A stretch of 64,000 bases of DNA from an uncultured Pelagibacteraceae bacterium (GTDB lineage Bacteria; Pseudomonadota; Alphaproteobacteria; Pelagibacterales; Pelagibacteraceae): positions 28,767 to 92,766 of the forward strand of contig CABYSJ010000003.1 of NCBI GenBank assembly GCA_902521615.1. The letters run 5' to 3'. The position numbers and the translations under genes were made by a program. This document shows positions 38,662 to 47,580 of the stretch, piece by piece (position 1 is the first letter of the stretch; the number at the start of each line of letters is the position of its first letter). The notes beneath the pieces were generated by a model, which saw only the letters and a list, made by a program, of their open reading frames with translations, had not been told where the DNA came from and made no database searches.

Positions 38662-39726
38662 TTAAATTAATTCTTTTAAAAATTTCCACTTTGGCATTTT
38701 TAGAATTACTTCTAAATCTTCAAAAAAACTGCTTTTATTTGATAAAAAATTGATAGCTGTTTTAGGTTTTGAATTAAAAACTTTGAAAAATATATTTCCC
38801 ATTTCATTGGAATTATTTTTAAGAACTTTTAATAAGATTTTATCTAAAAAATCATATTTTGAATTAATTTTAAATAAATTTACATTTTTAATATTTTCTA
38901 AGTTTTCTCTTATATATCTGCTCTGCTCTTGAATATTCAGAAACGTATAACCCGTACTTAATCTGGTCATGCCTCCTGCTGAGCCTATGTAAATTTCATT
39001 TAATTTATTTACATTTTTTTGTCTAAAAAGTGGAATTGCTCCAGTTTCTCTGAAATTAATTTTACAGTTTCTGATATTTAGATGTTTACTCAAATAATTA
39101 TCAATTTGTTCATCATAATCTTTCAGTTTTTCATTATTTAGTTCAGATATCCAAGTAGTTTCAACTAAGGCGTTTCTTTTAGTAAATGGTAGCGTATAAA
39201 AAAAATGAACTTTATTTCTTTGATCACAATCAAAGTCCATCAAATTGAATATTTCTTCATCAAAAAAGTCTTTATCTGTCTCTATTTCAACTCCACAAAA
39301 GTGTTGCCATAACTCACTCTGTTTATTCTCAAAACTAGGTACACTATTAAATACAACTGAATTTGATTTATCTATTTGATCAATACTTTTAAAAAACTGA
39401 ATATTTTTATTTATTTTAAGTTTTAAAAGTATTTTTTCGTAGAACATACCACTATCAATCGTTTGATATGGTGTAGGTTCGCAATCGACATATTTTGTAT
39501 TATTGGGTGTATTTATTGTAAAATTATTCCAACTCTTTTTGACACAGTCATCAAAGTTATGCGGAAAAACCTTCCAAAATGACCAGGTTTTATCTCTTTT
39601 ATAATCTTCTCTTGGTTCAATTATTGCTAAAGTTTTATCTATTAATTTATCATAAACTTCCAGCTCATATGCTAATGAAAGACCCGCACAACCTCCACCT
39701 ATAATTATGTAATCAAATTCTTTCAT
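38662..39726 (-). CDS. crtY: lycopene beta-cyclase (CrtY)
   Basis: CrtY closes both ends of lycopene to give beta-carotene. The 354-residue flavoprotein starts with the dinucleotide motif GGGCAG preceded by Tyr-Ile-Ile-Ile and has the family block Gly-Met-Thr-Arg-Leu-Ser-Thr-Gly-Tyr-Thr-Phe near residue 249. Lys-Thr-Trp-Ser-Phe-Trp is also present near residue 46. It overlaps crtB by 14 bp and is followed by blh after 1 bp, giving the pathway order crtI-crtB-crtY-blh. Confidence 0.93.
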   Translation of the reverse strand: MKEFDYIIIGGGCAGLSLAYELEVYDKLIDKTLAIIEPREDYKRDKTWSFWKVFPHNFDDCVKKSWNNFTINTPNNTKYVDCEPTPYQTIDSGMFYEKILLKLKINKNIQFFKSIDQIDKSNSVVFNSVPSFENKQSELWQHFCGVEIETDKDFFDEEIFNLMDFDCDQRNKVHFFYTLPFTKRNALVETTWISELNNEKLKDYDEQIDNYLSKHLNIRNCKINFRETGAIPLFRQKNVNKLNEIYIGSAGGMTRLSTGYTFLNIQEQSRYIRENLENIKNVNLFKINSKYDFLDKILLKVLKNNSNEMGNIFFKVFNSKPKTAINFLSNKSSFFEDLEVILKMPKWKFLKELI

Positions 39727-40564
39727 TTAAATTTATTTCTTCATTAATTAAATTATGATCATGATTAATATTATCATCGTTTTTACTTATAAGTGATAAC
39801 TTAATTAAGTCAAAAATAGACAAAAAAGTTTCAATAATTTTTTCAATATTTGAAACATAAATTTTTCCTGATTTTTTATAATTTTCTATGTTTTGTTTAT
39901 TTATAATTTTATATCCTATTTTTCTATAAACCCTTCTTGCAACTAAAATTGAAAATCTGAAACTTAATGGTATTTCTTTTATAGAGTAAAATGAGTTTTC
40001 ATAAAACTTTTCTGAAAGCTTGATTGTATTCTTTATGTCCTCAAAACTTTCATTGATATAAAATCTATTATTTCTTTTATCTTCCACAACATCTCTAGAA
40101 ATATTTGTTAATTGCATAGCAATCCCTAGATCAATAGCTGATTTAAGAGATTGTTGTTTGTGAACATTCAATATTTTAGCCATCATCAATCCAACTGTTC
40201 CAGCCACTCTATAGGAATATATTAATAATTCTTTTTTTGAATTAAGTTTAACATTTTCTTTTATATCAGAATTAATACCTTCAAATAAATCGTCTATAAT
40301 TTTAGTTGAAATATTAAATTCATTAATAAGATCCCACATGTTTTTAACAACTGGATCATCATAATTTTTATTTATAAAGTTATTTTTAAACTTAATAAAA
40401 TTATCTTTTTTTACTTCTATCTTATTTTCATCATCAGCAATATTATCTGCTTCTCTACAAAAATCATAAAGCGCAGAGCATTTTTCATAGGTTTTTTTTG
40501 GTAAAAAAAAACCTGCCCAATTAAAAGATTTTGCGTAAATAGCCAAATAATTCTTTGTAAACAT
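39713..40564 (-). CDS. crtB: phytoene synthase (CrtB)
   Basis: CrtB joins two GGPP to phytoene. The 283-residue protein has both Asp-rich motifs of head-to-head prenyl synthases: Asp-Asn-Ile-Ala-Asp-Asp-Glu near residue 37 and Gln-Leu-Thr-Asn-Ile-Ser-Arg-Asp-Val-Val-Glu-Asp near residue 152. Its ATG overlaps the crtI stop by 1 bp. The GGPP synthase (crtE/idsA) it needs is not found in this window. Confidence 0.95.
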   Translation of the reverse strand: MFTKNYLAIYAKSFNWAGFFLPKKTYEKCSALYDFCREADNIADDENKIEVKKDNFIKFKNNFINKNYDDPVVKNMWDLINEFNISTKIIDDLFEGINSDIKENVKLNSKKELLIYSYRVAGTVGLMMAKILNVHKQQSLKSAIDLGIAMQLTNISRDVVEDKRNNRFYINESFEDIKNTIKLSEKFYENSFYSIKEIPLSFRFSILVARRVYRKIGYKIINKQNIENYKKSGKIYVSNIEKIIETFLSIFDLIKLSLISKNDDNINHDHNLINEEINLNERI

Positions 40565-42024
40565 TAAAATAATTTATCTAAAACTTTTGCTGAAGAGAGA
40601 ACACCTGGTACCCCAGCCCCTGGATGTGTTCCTGCACCAACAAAGTACAAACCATCATATATTTCAGATTTATTATGAAATCTAAAGTATGCGGATTGTG
40701 TAAATTTAGGTTGAATTGAAAACCCTGATCCAAATTTTGTATTTAATTCTTTTTCAAAATAATCAGGTGTTAGATAAAAGTCCTCAACTATATTATTCTT
40801 AAGATCTGGCATTAAGTCTTTTTCCATTTTTTTCACTACAAGATTTTTCATTTTCTCACCTTCTGTTTCCCAATTTATTTTTGACTGATTATTAGGAACA
40901 GGCACTAACACATAAAAACAATCATTTCCTTCTGGAGCCATGGTTTTATCGGTTGCTGTAGGTCTGTGAAGATAATAGCTAATATCGTTATTTAATTTTT
41001 TTTTGTCAAATATGTCATCAAGATGTTCTTTATACTTGTTTCCAAACTTTATTGTATGATGTTCGACATTCTCATAAATTTTTTTTGTTCCAAAATAGTA
41101 AACAAATAAACCCATAGAATATTCCATTCGATTTTTTTTCCAATTAAACAACATGGAATTCTCGTTGCTTTTGCTTAACATTTTTTCATAAAATGCAGGT
41201 GGATCTGCATTACAAACAACATTATCTGCACCAATTTCATTGTCATTATTTAATTTTACACCACTTATTTTATTATTTTTTGATATAATTTCTGTAACTT
41301 CACTATTTTTTATTATTTCAATACCAACCTCATTCATTAATTTTTCAAAACCTTTAATTATATTTCCTGTTCCTCCAACTGAATAATGTATTCCCCATTT
41401 TTTTTCTAAATAAAGAATTAATCCATAAATAGAAGTGGTGGTAAAAGGATTTCCCCCAACTAGTAAAGGATGCATGCTAAGCATTCTTCTTAATTTTTCA
41501 TTTTTTATATAAGACGAAACAAGTGAGTAAACTGATTTATAACTTTTAAGTTTTAATAGGGCAGGCAATTGTTGCATCATTACGAAAGGTTTATCAAATG
41601 GTACATCTGCAAGTTCTAAAAAACCTTTATCAAATATTTTTTTTGTAAAATTAACTAATTTTTCATATCCATTTACATCTTCTTTGCTAAGCTTCTCAAT
41701 TTGGTCTTTCATCTCTATTTCGTCGCCTGAATAATTAAATTTAGTTTTGTCTTCAAAAATAAACTGGTACCAAATTTTAAGTGGAGTTAGTTCTATATAA
41801 TTTTTTGGATCTTTATTGAATAACTCGAACAATTCATTAATTAAGTAGGGTGCAGTAATTACTGTTGGTCCAGCATCATATATAAATCCGTTTTTCTTAA
41901 AAACTCTTGCTCTTCCACCTAGGTCTGGATGTTTTTCTATTAATTTTACGTTATGTCCTTTTGCCTTAAGTCTTAGCGCTGCTGCAATCCCACCAAATCC
42001 TGATCCAATGACTATAGAGTTCAT
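40564..42024 (-). CDS. crtI: phytoene desaturase (CrtI)
   Basis: CrtI desaturates phytoene to lycopene. The 486-residue flavoprotein begins with Ser-Ile-Val-Ile-Gly-Ser-Gly-Phe-Gly-Gly, followed by Leu-Gly-Gly-Arg-Ala-Arg and Asp-Ala-Gly-Pro-Thr-Val. It ends with the family signature Gly-Ala-Gly-Thr-His-Pro-Gly-Ala-Gly-Val-Pro-Gly. It is first of the carotenoid genes and lies only 39 bp after atpF. That gap shows no terminator hairpin, no convincing promoter and no Shine-Dalgarno. Confidence 0.96.
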   Translation of the reverse strand: MNSIVIGSGFGGIAAALRLKAKGHNVKLIEKHPDLGGRARVFKKNGFIYDAGPTVITAPYLINELFELFNKDPKNYIELTPLKIWYQFIFEDKTKFNYSGDEIEMKDQIEKLSKEDVNGYEKLVNFTKKIFDKGFLELADVPFDKPFVMMQQLPALLKLKSYKSVYSLVSSYIKNEKLRRMLSMHPLLVGGNPFTTTSIYGLILYLEKKWGIHYSVGGTGNIIKGFEKLMNEVGIEIIKNSEVTEIISKNNKISGVKLNNDNEIGADNVVCNADPPAFYEKMLSKSNENSMLFNWKKNRMEYSMGLFVYYFGTKKIYENVEHHTIKFGNKYKEHLDDIFDKKKLNNDISYYLHRPTATDKTMAPEGNDCFYVLVPVPNNQSKINWETEGEKMKNLVVKKMEKDLMPDLKNNIVEDFYLTPDYFEKELNTKFGSGFSIQPKFTQSAYFRFHNKSEIYDGLYFVGAGTHPGAGVPGVLSSAKVLDKLF

Positions 42025-42063
42025 TTTAATAATTTATAGCTTTTTTGGAAAATTGTAAGTGTA

Positions 42064-42561
42064 TTATGAGTTAATTTTTTTTAACTCTTCTTTAGTTTCA
42101 TCTAAATTTTTATGAAACACAGCGTCTAATTTTGACTTATCTACAGATGTAGTTATGATTTTTTTAACTGAGTCCACCGCAATCTTTATTGATGCGTCCT
42201 TAATTTCTTTTAAAGCAGCTTCTTTCATCTGGCTTATTTTATTTTCAGCTAAATTTTTTTTAATTTCTGATGATTTATGAAACTTATCATTCATATCAAT
42301 TATCAATCTATCAGCATCTTTTTTGGCGTTTTCAAGAATTTCGTTACTAACAGACTGAGCTGTATCTAATTTTTTTTGTGAGTTATCTAATAGTGTTTTT
42401 GCTTCAGTTCTTAATTTTTCGCTCTCATCAATTTCATTTTTAATATCAGATATCATTTTATCTAACATTTCCAAAACTTTTTGAGGAATCTTAAGGTAAA
42501 TTAACGCTCCAAAAAAAATAATAAATGATACGGCTACCCAAAAAGTTGCATCAATTGCCAT
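42064..42561 (-). CDS. atpF: ATP synthase Fo subunit b
   Basis: Subunit b forms half of the peripheral stalk. The 165-residue protein has one N-terminal membrane helix (about residues 4-24) and a long charged coiled coil. I chose the ATG at 42561 (Met-Ala-Ile-Asp-Ala-Thr-Phe-Trp); the frame is open 13 codons further, but a GGAGA ribosome-binding site precedes this ATG and the family N-terminus fits. It overlaps the b' gene by 11 bp. It is last of the Fo genes, before crtI. Confidence 0.92.
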   Translation of the reverse strand: MAIDATFWVAVSFIIFFGALIYLKIPQKVLEMLDKMISDIKNEIDESEKLRTEAKTLLDNSQKKLDTAQSVSNEILENAKKDADRLIIDMNDKFHKSSEIKKNLAENKISQMKEAALKEIKDASIKIAVDSVKKIITTSVDKSKLDAVFHKNLDETKEELKKINS

Positions 42562-43141
42562 AGTATTTATCTCCATTTCTTTTAGATAGATCGTCAACAA
42601 TTGCAGATATACTACTATTATTTACTTCTGCTCCAATTAGTTTTTGCAATAACTCAGATGAAGTCTCAATAGCAATTTTATTTATTTTATCTGGCGCATT
42701 TTTTCTTAATGCATCTATTTCTTTTTCAGCCTCAGCAATTTCATTATCAATTTGTTTATCAAGAACTTCTCTCTTTGCACCAATGTCTTTTAGTACTTTT
42801 TCTCTTGCTTGATTGAAAATGCTATTAGCCTCAAGTTTACTTTTAGATATAATTTCATCGTATTCTTTTAGTTTTGCATCACTATCTTCTCTCTGTTTCT
42901 CAGCAGCCTCAATATTTTCTAATATTTGAGATTTTCTCGATTCTAGGTTGTTGCTAATTTTTGGAAGTATTAGTTTTGATAAAACTAAATACATAATACC
43001 AAAAGTAAGTATTAGCCAAAAAATTTGAGAAACCCAAAACTCTGGATTTAATTGAGGCATACCTCCGCTTTCAGCTGTAAAAGCTTCTTTAATAAAAAAG
43101 AAGCTAAAAAATATCGACTGAAAATATATTTTTTTAACCAT
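42551..43141 (-). CDS. atpF2: ATP synthase Fo subunit b' (second b subunit)
   Basis: Alphaproteobacteria carry a second, divergent b subunit that pairs with b in the stalk. This one, about 196 residues, has an N-terminal hydrophobic extension resembling a signal peptide, then Met-Pro-Gln-Leu-Asn-Pro-Glu-Phe-Trp before the membrane helix, and a long coiled coil. The start may be the ATG at 43141 or the one at 43156, which lies inside atpE. I prefer 43141 because it follows the atpE stop by 4 bp. Confidence 0.9.
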   Translation of the reverse strand: MVKKIYFQSIFFSFFFIKEAFTAESGGMPQLNPEFWVSQIFWLILTFGIMYLVLSKLILPKISNNLESRKSQILENIEAAEKQREDSDAKLKEYDEIISKSKLEANSIFNQAREKVLKDIGAKREVLDKQIDNEIAEAEKEIDALRKNAPDKINKIAIETSSELLQKLIGAEVNNSSISAIVDDLSKRNGDKYYGN

Positions 43142-43145
43142 CAAT

Positions 43146-43373
43146 TTAAAACGCAAAAAGAATGATTAACGCAACTACTAATCCAAATAATCCTGTAGCT
43201 TCTGCAAGTGCAAAACCTAAAAGCAAGTTAGGAAATTGTTTTTGTGCTGCAGATGGATTTCTCATTGCACCAGACAAATAATTTCCAAAAATTATTCCGA
43301 TACCAACACCGGCCCCAGCTAAAGCAATTGCCGCTAAACCTGCTCCGATCATTTTTGCTGCTTCTAATTCCAT
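43146..43373 (-). CDS. atpE: ATP synthase Fo subunit c
   Basis: The 75-residue hairpin forms the rotating c-ring. Helix 1 contains the Gly-rich Gly-Ala-Gly-Val-Gly-Ile-Gly run, the polar loop has Arg-Asn-Pro, and helix 2 has the ion-binding Glu in Leu-Ala-Glu-Ala-Thr-Gly-Leu. The residues around it fit a proton rather than a sodium ring. A very strong ribosome-binding site (AGGAGG, about 43379-43384) precedes the ATG, in line with the need for many copies per complex. Confidence 0.97.
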   Translation of the reverse strand: MELEAAKMIGAGLAAIALAGAGVGIGIIFGNYLSGAMRNPSAAQKQFPNLLLGFALAEATGLFGLVVALIILFAF

Positions 43374-43390
43374 TATATCCTCCTCTGTTA

Positions 43391-44125
43391 TTAATGGTGT
43401 AAATTTAATGCATCATTTAAATAGATGCAGGTTAAGATTGCAAAAACATAAGCTTGAAGAAAAGCAACTAAGATCTCCAAACCAGTTAATGCAACCGAAA
43501 AACTTAGTGGAAGCCACCCACCAACTATTCCAAGGCTAATTACAAAGCCTCCGAAAACTTTCATCATTGTATGACCAGCCATCATATTGGCAAATAATCT
43601 AACTGATAAACTTATAGGTCTACTTAAATAAGAAATAATTTCTATAACAACAATTAAAGGGAGTAATACTGCAGGCACTCCACTTGGAACAAATAATTTT
43701 AAATACCCAAATCCATGTTTAATAAACCCAATTACAGTCACTCCAATAAATATAAATGCTGCGAGCACAAATGTTACAATGATATGACTTGTTACAGTGA
43801 AAGTATAAGGTATCATTCCAAACATGTTACAAAATAAAACAAACATGAATAGAGAAAATATAAATGCAAAGTATGGTTTAGCTTTTGATCCAGCTGTATC
43901 GCTAATCATTTTGGATATAAAGGTATAGCTAAGTTCTGCTAATAATTGAATTTTGTTTGGTAGTATTGAATTTTTTTTTGATCCTAAATTAAAGATTAAC
44001 AAAATAGATACAGTACTTAAAATCATAAACAAACTTGCGTTCGTAAATGATATGTCAAATGCTCCAACTTTAATTTCAGGTCCAATTCTATAAACGTCGA
44101 ATTGGGACATAGGATTTGCTGCCAT
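43391..44125 (-). CDS. atpB: ATP synthase Fo subunit a
   Basis: Subunit a provides the proton half-channels next to the c-ring. The 244-residue membrane protein contains the essential Arg in Ser-Leu-Ser-Val-Arg-Leu-Phe-Ala-Asn-Met-Met-Ala-Gly-His, and Phe-Leu-Gln-Ala-Tyr-Val-Phe-Ala near the C-terminus. It lies 9 bp after atpI and 17 bp before atpE. The F1 genes are not in this window, as expected for the split alphaproteobacterial arrangement. Confidence 0.97.
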   Translation of the reverse strand: MAANPMSQFDVYRIGPEIKVGAFDISFTNASLFMILSTVSILLIFNLGSKKNSILPNKIQLLAELSYTFISKMISDTAGSKAKPYFAFIFSLFMFVLFCNMFGMIPYTFTVTSHIIVTFVLAAFIFIGVTVIGFIKHGFGYLKLFVPSGVPAVLLPLIVVIEIISYLSRPISLSVRLFANMMAGHTMMKVFGGFVISLGIVGGWLPLSFSVALTGLEILVAFLQAYVFAILTCIYLNDALNLHH

Positions 44126-44134
44126 AATACTTAT

Positions 44135-44410
44135 TTATTTTTGCATTTTTTTTGCGGATCTAATCACATTGGTTATTCCAGCAACTACACCAACAAAAAA
44201 AAATATTAATATAAACCAGGGTTTAGTACCAAAGGTCTTGTCAAAAATAAACCCAATAATTGTCCCCACAGCCACTGCAGAAACAAGTTCTGTGCTCAAT
44301 TTGAATGCAGTTCCTATAGGCGAGGGGTCATTCTTCTTATTGTAGAGATTTTTCTTTGAAATCTTGCTTTTTGCAATCTCTAAGCGAGTTTTGAAAGGCT
44401 CTTTTGGCAT
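44135..44410 (-). CDS. atpI: AtpI/AtpZ-like ATP synthase accessory protein
   Basis: The 91-residue protein has a basic N-terminal part (about residues 1-33) and two transmembrane helices, the first with Gly-Thr-Ile-Ile-Gly-Phe-Ile-Phe-Asp-Lys and a Pro-Trp-Phe turn. It is the gene in front of atpB in the Fo cluster, which fits the AtpI/AtpZ proteins thought to help c-ring assembly or carry magnesium. It lies 9 bp after the smc stop. Confidence 0.85.
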   Translation of the reverse strand: MPKEPFKTRLEIAKSKISKKNLYNKKNDPSPIGTAFKLSTELVSAVAVGTIIGFIFDKTFGTKPWFILIFFFVGVVAGITNVIRSAKKMQK

Positions 44411-44419
44411 TTATATAGT

Positions 44420-46993
44420 TTAAGCAACCATACTCTCTGCTTTTTGTAAATCAACAGCCACAAGCTGACTAATTCCTTTTTGAGGCATCGTCACCCCATA
44501 TAGTCTGTTCATTTTTGACATGGTTAAAGCATGATGAGTTACAATTATGAATTTAGTATTGGTTATTTTTATTAATTCCTCAAGTAGACTACAAAATCTT
44601 GTTACGTTAGCATCGTCGAGTGGTGCATCAACCTCATCCAATACACATATAGGTGAAGGGTTTGTTAAAAATACAGCAAAGATTAAAGAGAGCGCAGTCA
44701 ATGCTTGTTCACCTCCAGATAACAAAGTTATAGATTGAAGTCTTTTTCCAGGAGGACTAACTAACATTTCTAAACCTGCTTCAAGTGGATCGTCAGAGTC
44801 CACTAATTCTAATTTAGCATTTCCACCATTGAAAAGTTTTGTATAAACTTCATTAAATTTTCTATTAACTTTTTCAAAAGCTTCAATCAATCTTTCCCTT
44901 CCTTTTTGATTAAGTTCATTGATGCTATCTTTCAGTTTCACGATAGCGGTAACAAGATCGGCACGATCTTGTTCCATTTTTTTTATCTCTTCTTCATATT
45001 TACTTGTTTCTTCATCTGCTTTTAAATTTACAGATCCTAATTTTTCTCTCTCTTGTTTTTTCTTATCTAAAGCATCTTCTTGATCAACTGGATTTGGAAA
45101 CTCTTCTGCTCCGTTTAAATTTGAATTTTCTAAAATATTATCTTCATTCAAATTTAACTCTGAACTAATTCTATCAAGGAGATCATTTTTTCTTTTTTGC
45201 AGGCCTTCAATTGTAGCTCCTGAGCTTGCTTTTCTTTCTCTGATTTGAATTGATTGTTCTTGAATTTCATTTAGTTGTGTTCTTAACATTTCAATTTTTT
45301 GATCTGTTTCATCTATAATCGCTTCATTATCAATTTTTTCTTTATCTGAAATTCTTAAATTTTCTGAAATTTGACCTTTTCTCTCTGCCTGTGCTCTAGG
45401 TTGGTTTTCTAAATCACTTAATTGTTTTGATAATTTTTCTTTTCTTTGTGTAAGTTCATTAACCATTTTTTCTGAGTTAGTTAACAAATTTTTCCAACTT
45501 TCAATTTCTGTTTCAATGGTTTTAATTCTTTCATTTCTTTTTATAGACTCATTTTTAATTGATTGATTTTTACTATATGCATCGGCATACTTTTCTTGTA
45601 GTAATTTTATATTTTCTGATTTTTCGCTAACTTCTAATAACTCACTTCTAGATCTCTCATTTTTTAAATCATTTAAAAAACTATCTAGCTCCATATTACA
45701 TCTATCTAGAAGTGTTACTGCTTGATTTATTTCATTACTATCTATTAATTCTTTTACCCTTGATATAGTGTTTTTTACATTTTTTATTGGACCAACACTT
45801 ATATTTACAGTTTCTTCTGCTAAACTGTTTACAACTTCATCTACAGCTTTTTGTTCTTCTTTAAGTTTATTTTTTGCACTTTCTAACTCTTCATTAGATA
45901 ATTTTTCTGTTTCAAAATACTTCGAGTCTGTCTCAATTAATTCAGTTTTTTCTTCCTTCAATCTTTTTTCATTTGAGTTAGCGTCAATGATTATTCCTTT
46001 TTCTCTCGTGATATCATCATCAAGTGTTTGAATTGATTTTTTGATGCTTTCTATCTCATCTTGAGTTCTTGTATTTTCCTCATCTAAACTTTGAAGTTCT
46101 AAATTAAGTCTTTGTATTCTTGATAAATTTTCAATATTTTTCTCTCTTAATGGGTTTACTTTATCTGTAAAAGTTTTAATTGAGTTTTCTAATTCAGATA
46201 TTTTGTTATTAAATCCTTCTACTTCTCCTTCTGCTTCAGTATTAATTTCATTTTCTATTCTAATTTCTTTGTCTATTTCTAATAATTTTAAATAATATAA
46301 ACCTGCTTCAATTTTTTTAATTTCATCTGAAATTAGTTTGTATTTTGTTGCCTCTTCAGCTTGTTTTTGAAGATTTGCTAATTGTTTTTCTTGCTGTCTT
46401 CTTAATTCATCTGCTCTTTTTAAATTATTCTCAGCCGCACCTAATCTTAATTCAGCCTCATGTCTTCTAACGTGTAAACCAGATATTCCTGCAGCTTCTT
46501 CTAAAATAGCCCTTCTATCTGTTGGTTTTGCAGTTACTAATGCACCTATTCTTCCTTGACTAATCATAGATGGAGAGTGTGCACCGGTCGAAAGATCTGC
46601 AAAAAACATTTGTGCATCTCTTGCTCTTACTTCCTTATCATTAATATAAAATTTAGATCCTTTATCTTTTTCTATTTTTCTTCTAACTTGTATTTGCTCT
46701 ACTTCACGGTATTGGATAGGGCCTTCTTTATCTTTGTTTTCAACTTCGATTGATACTTCTGCAATATTTTTTGAAGCTTTGTTAGATGTCCCTGAAAATA
46801 TAACATCCTCCATACCAGATCCACGCATACTTTTTGCTGAGGTCTCTCCCATTACCCATCTTAAAGATTCTACAATGTTAGATTTGCCACAGCCGTTAGG
46901 ACCCACTATACCTGTGAGACCATCTTCAATTAAGAAGTTGGTTTTTTCTGCAAAAGATTTAAATCCATTTAATTGGATTTTTTTAAACTCCAT
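44420..46993 (-). CDS. smc: chromosome segregation ATPase SMC, short form
   Basis: SMC proteins organise and segregate the chromosome as ATP-driven dimers. The head halves are intact: Walker A GPNGCGKS at residues 31-38, ABC signature LSGGEQ at 758-763 and Walker B/D-loop Leu-Asp-Glu-Val-Asp-Ala-Pro-Leu-Asp at about 785-793. At 857 residues it is about 300 shorter than usual (around 1150). The middle (about 180-690) is nearly all charged coiled coil. Only residues 395-440 break the pattern, and I see no Gly-Gly-containing hinge domain. The reading frame is intact with no sign of frameshift. It follows the dsbA-like gene by 8 bp. Confidence 0.92.
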   Translation of the reverse strand: MEFKKIQLNGFKSFAEKTNFLIEDGLTGIVGPNGCGKSNIVESLRWVMGETSAKSMRGSGMEDVIFSGTSNKASKNIAEVSIEVENKDKEGPIQYREVEQIQVRRKIEKDKGSKFYINDKEVRARDAQMFFADLSTGAHSPSMISQGRIGALVTAKPTDRRAILEEAAGISGLHVRRHEAELRLGAAENNLKRADELRRQQEKQLANLQKQAEEATKYKLISDEIKKIEAGLYYLKLLEIDKEIRIENEINTEAEGEVEGFNNKISELENSIKTFTDKVNPLREKNIENLSRIQRLNLELQSLDEENTRTQDEIESIKKSIQTLDDDITREKGIIIDANSNEKRLKEEKTELIETDSKYFETEKLSNEELESAKNKLKEEQKAVDEVVNSLAEETVNISVGPIKNVKNTISRVKELIDSNEINQAVTLLDRCNMELDSFLNDLKNERSRSELLEVSEKSENIKLLQEKYADAYSKNQSIKNESIKRNERIKTIETEIESWKNLLTNSEKMVNELTQRKEKLSKQLSDLENQPRAQAERKGQISENLRISDKEKIDNEAIIDETDQKIEMLRTQLNEIQEQSIQIRERKASSGATIEGLQKRKNDLLDRISSELNLNEDNILENSNLNGAEEFPNPVDQEDALDKKKQEREKLGSVNLKADEETSKYEEEIKKMEQDRADLVTAIVKLKDSINELNQKGRERLIEAFEKVNRKFNEVYTKLFNGGNAKLELVDSDDPLEAGLEMLVSPPGKRLQSITLLSGGEQALTALSLIFAVFLTNPSPICVLDEVDAPLDDANVTRFCSLLEELIKITNTKFIIVTHHALTMSKMNRLYGVTMPQKGISQLVAVDLQKAESMVA

Positions 46994-47001
46994 GCACTAA
47001 C

Positions 47002-47580
47002 TTATATCAGTTTTTCTAATGCTTTTTTCAAATTTTTATAAGTTAGAGCTTTTTCAAATTTTTTGTTGTTGATAATAATCGTAGGAGTTGAGCTCACTTT
47101 GAAGTTTTTAGTACCATCGATTCGATCATTTAAAACAAAATCCTCAATTTCTTTGTTATTTACACAAGAATCGAAATCAATACTAAAACCTTCATTTTTC
47201 AAAAATTTTTGGAGATTTTTATTTGCCTCCTGTATTGAACTTCCTTTGACCCATTTCTGTTGATTTGCATACAGGCTTTCCAAAATATCAGAGCTTCCAT
47301 CATTTTTACATTGCGCAACTTTTGATGCATTGAAGGCCGCAATATCCAATGGAAAATGTCTAAATTCAATTTTAGCGATTCCAGTATCAAGAAATTCTTT
47401 TTTAAGTTCAGGGAAAACATTTTTGTGAAAATTAGCACAATGACTACAAGTCAATGACTCAAAAGCTATAATAGTTATTTTTGCATCTTTGTTACCAACA
47501 GTTATCCTTTTAATTTCCTCCGCCTGTAAATTTAAGACTGTAGTAAAAAATATTAATATTAAGAATATAATTTTTTTCAT
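47002..47580 (-). CDS. DsbA-family thiol:disulfide protein (thioredoxin fold, exported)
   Basis: The 192-residue protein has a signal peptide (about residues 1-20, ending Leu-Gln-Ala) and a DsbA-like thioredoxin domain with the active site Cys-Ser-His-Cys near residue 45, followed by Ala-Asn-Phe-His. A cis-Pro lies in Ser-Ser-Thr-Pro-Thr. Two further Cys (near residues 93 and 138) could form a second disulfide. It probably catalyses or isomerises disulfides in the periplasm. It overlaps the DUF721 gene by 4 bp and precedes smc by 8 bp. Confidence 0.9.
   Translation of the reverse strand: MKKIIFLILIFFTTVLNLQAEEIKRITVGNKDAKITIIAFESLTCSHCANFHKNVFPELKKEFLDTGIAKIEFRHFPLDIAAFNASKVAQCKNDGSSDILESLYANQQKWVKGSSIQEANKNLQKFLKNEGFSIDFDSCVNNKEIEDFVLNDRIDGTKNFKVSSTPTIIINNKKFEKALTYKNLKKALEKLI

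Noticed and set aside
42025..42063. Possible promoter between atpF and crtI (TATAAA before the ATG)
   Set aside because: There is no acceptable -35 box at the right distance, and TATA-like strings are common here; it was kept only as an open point in the finding on this junction.
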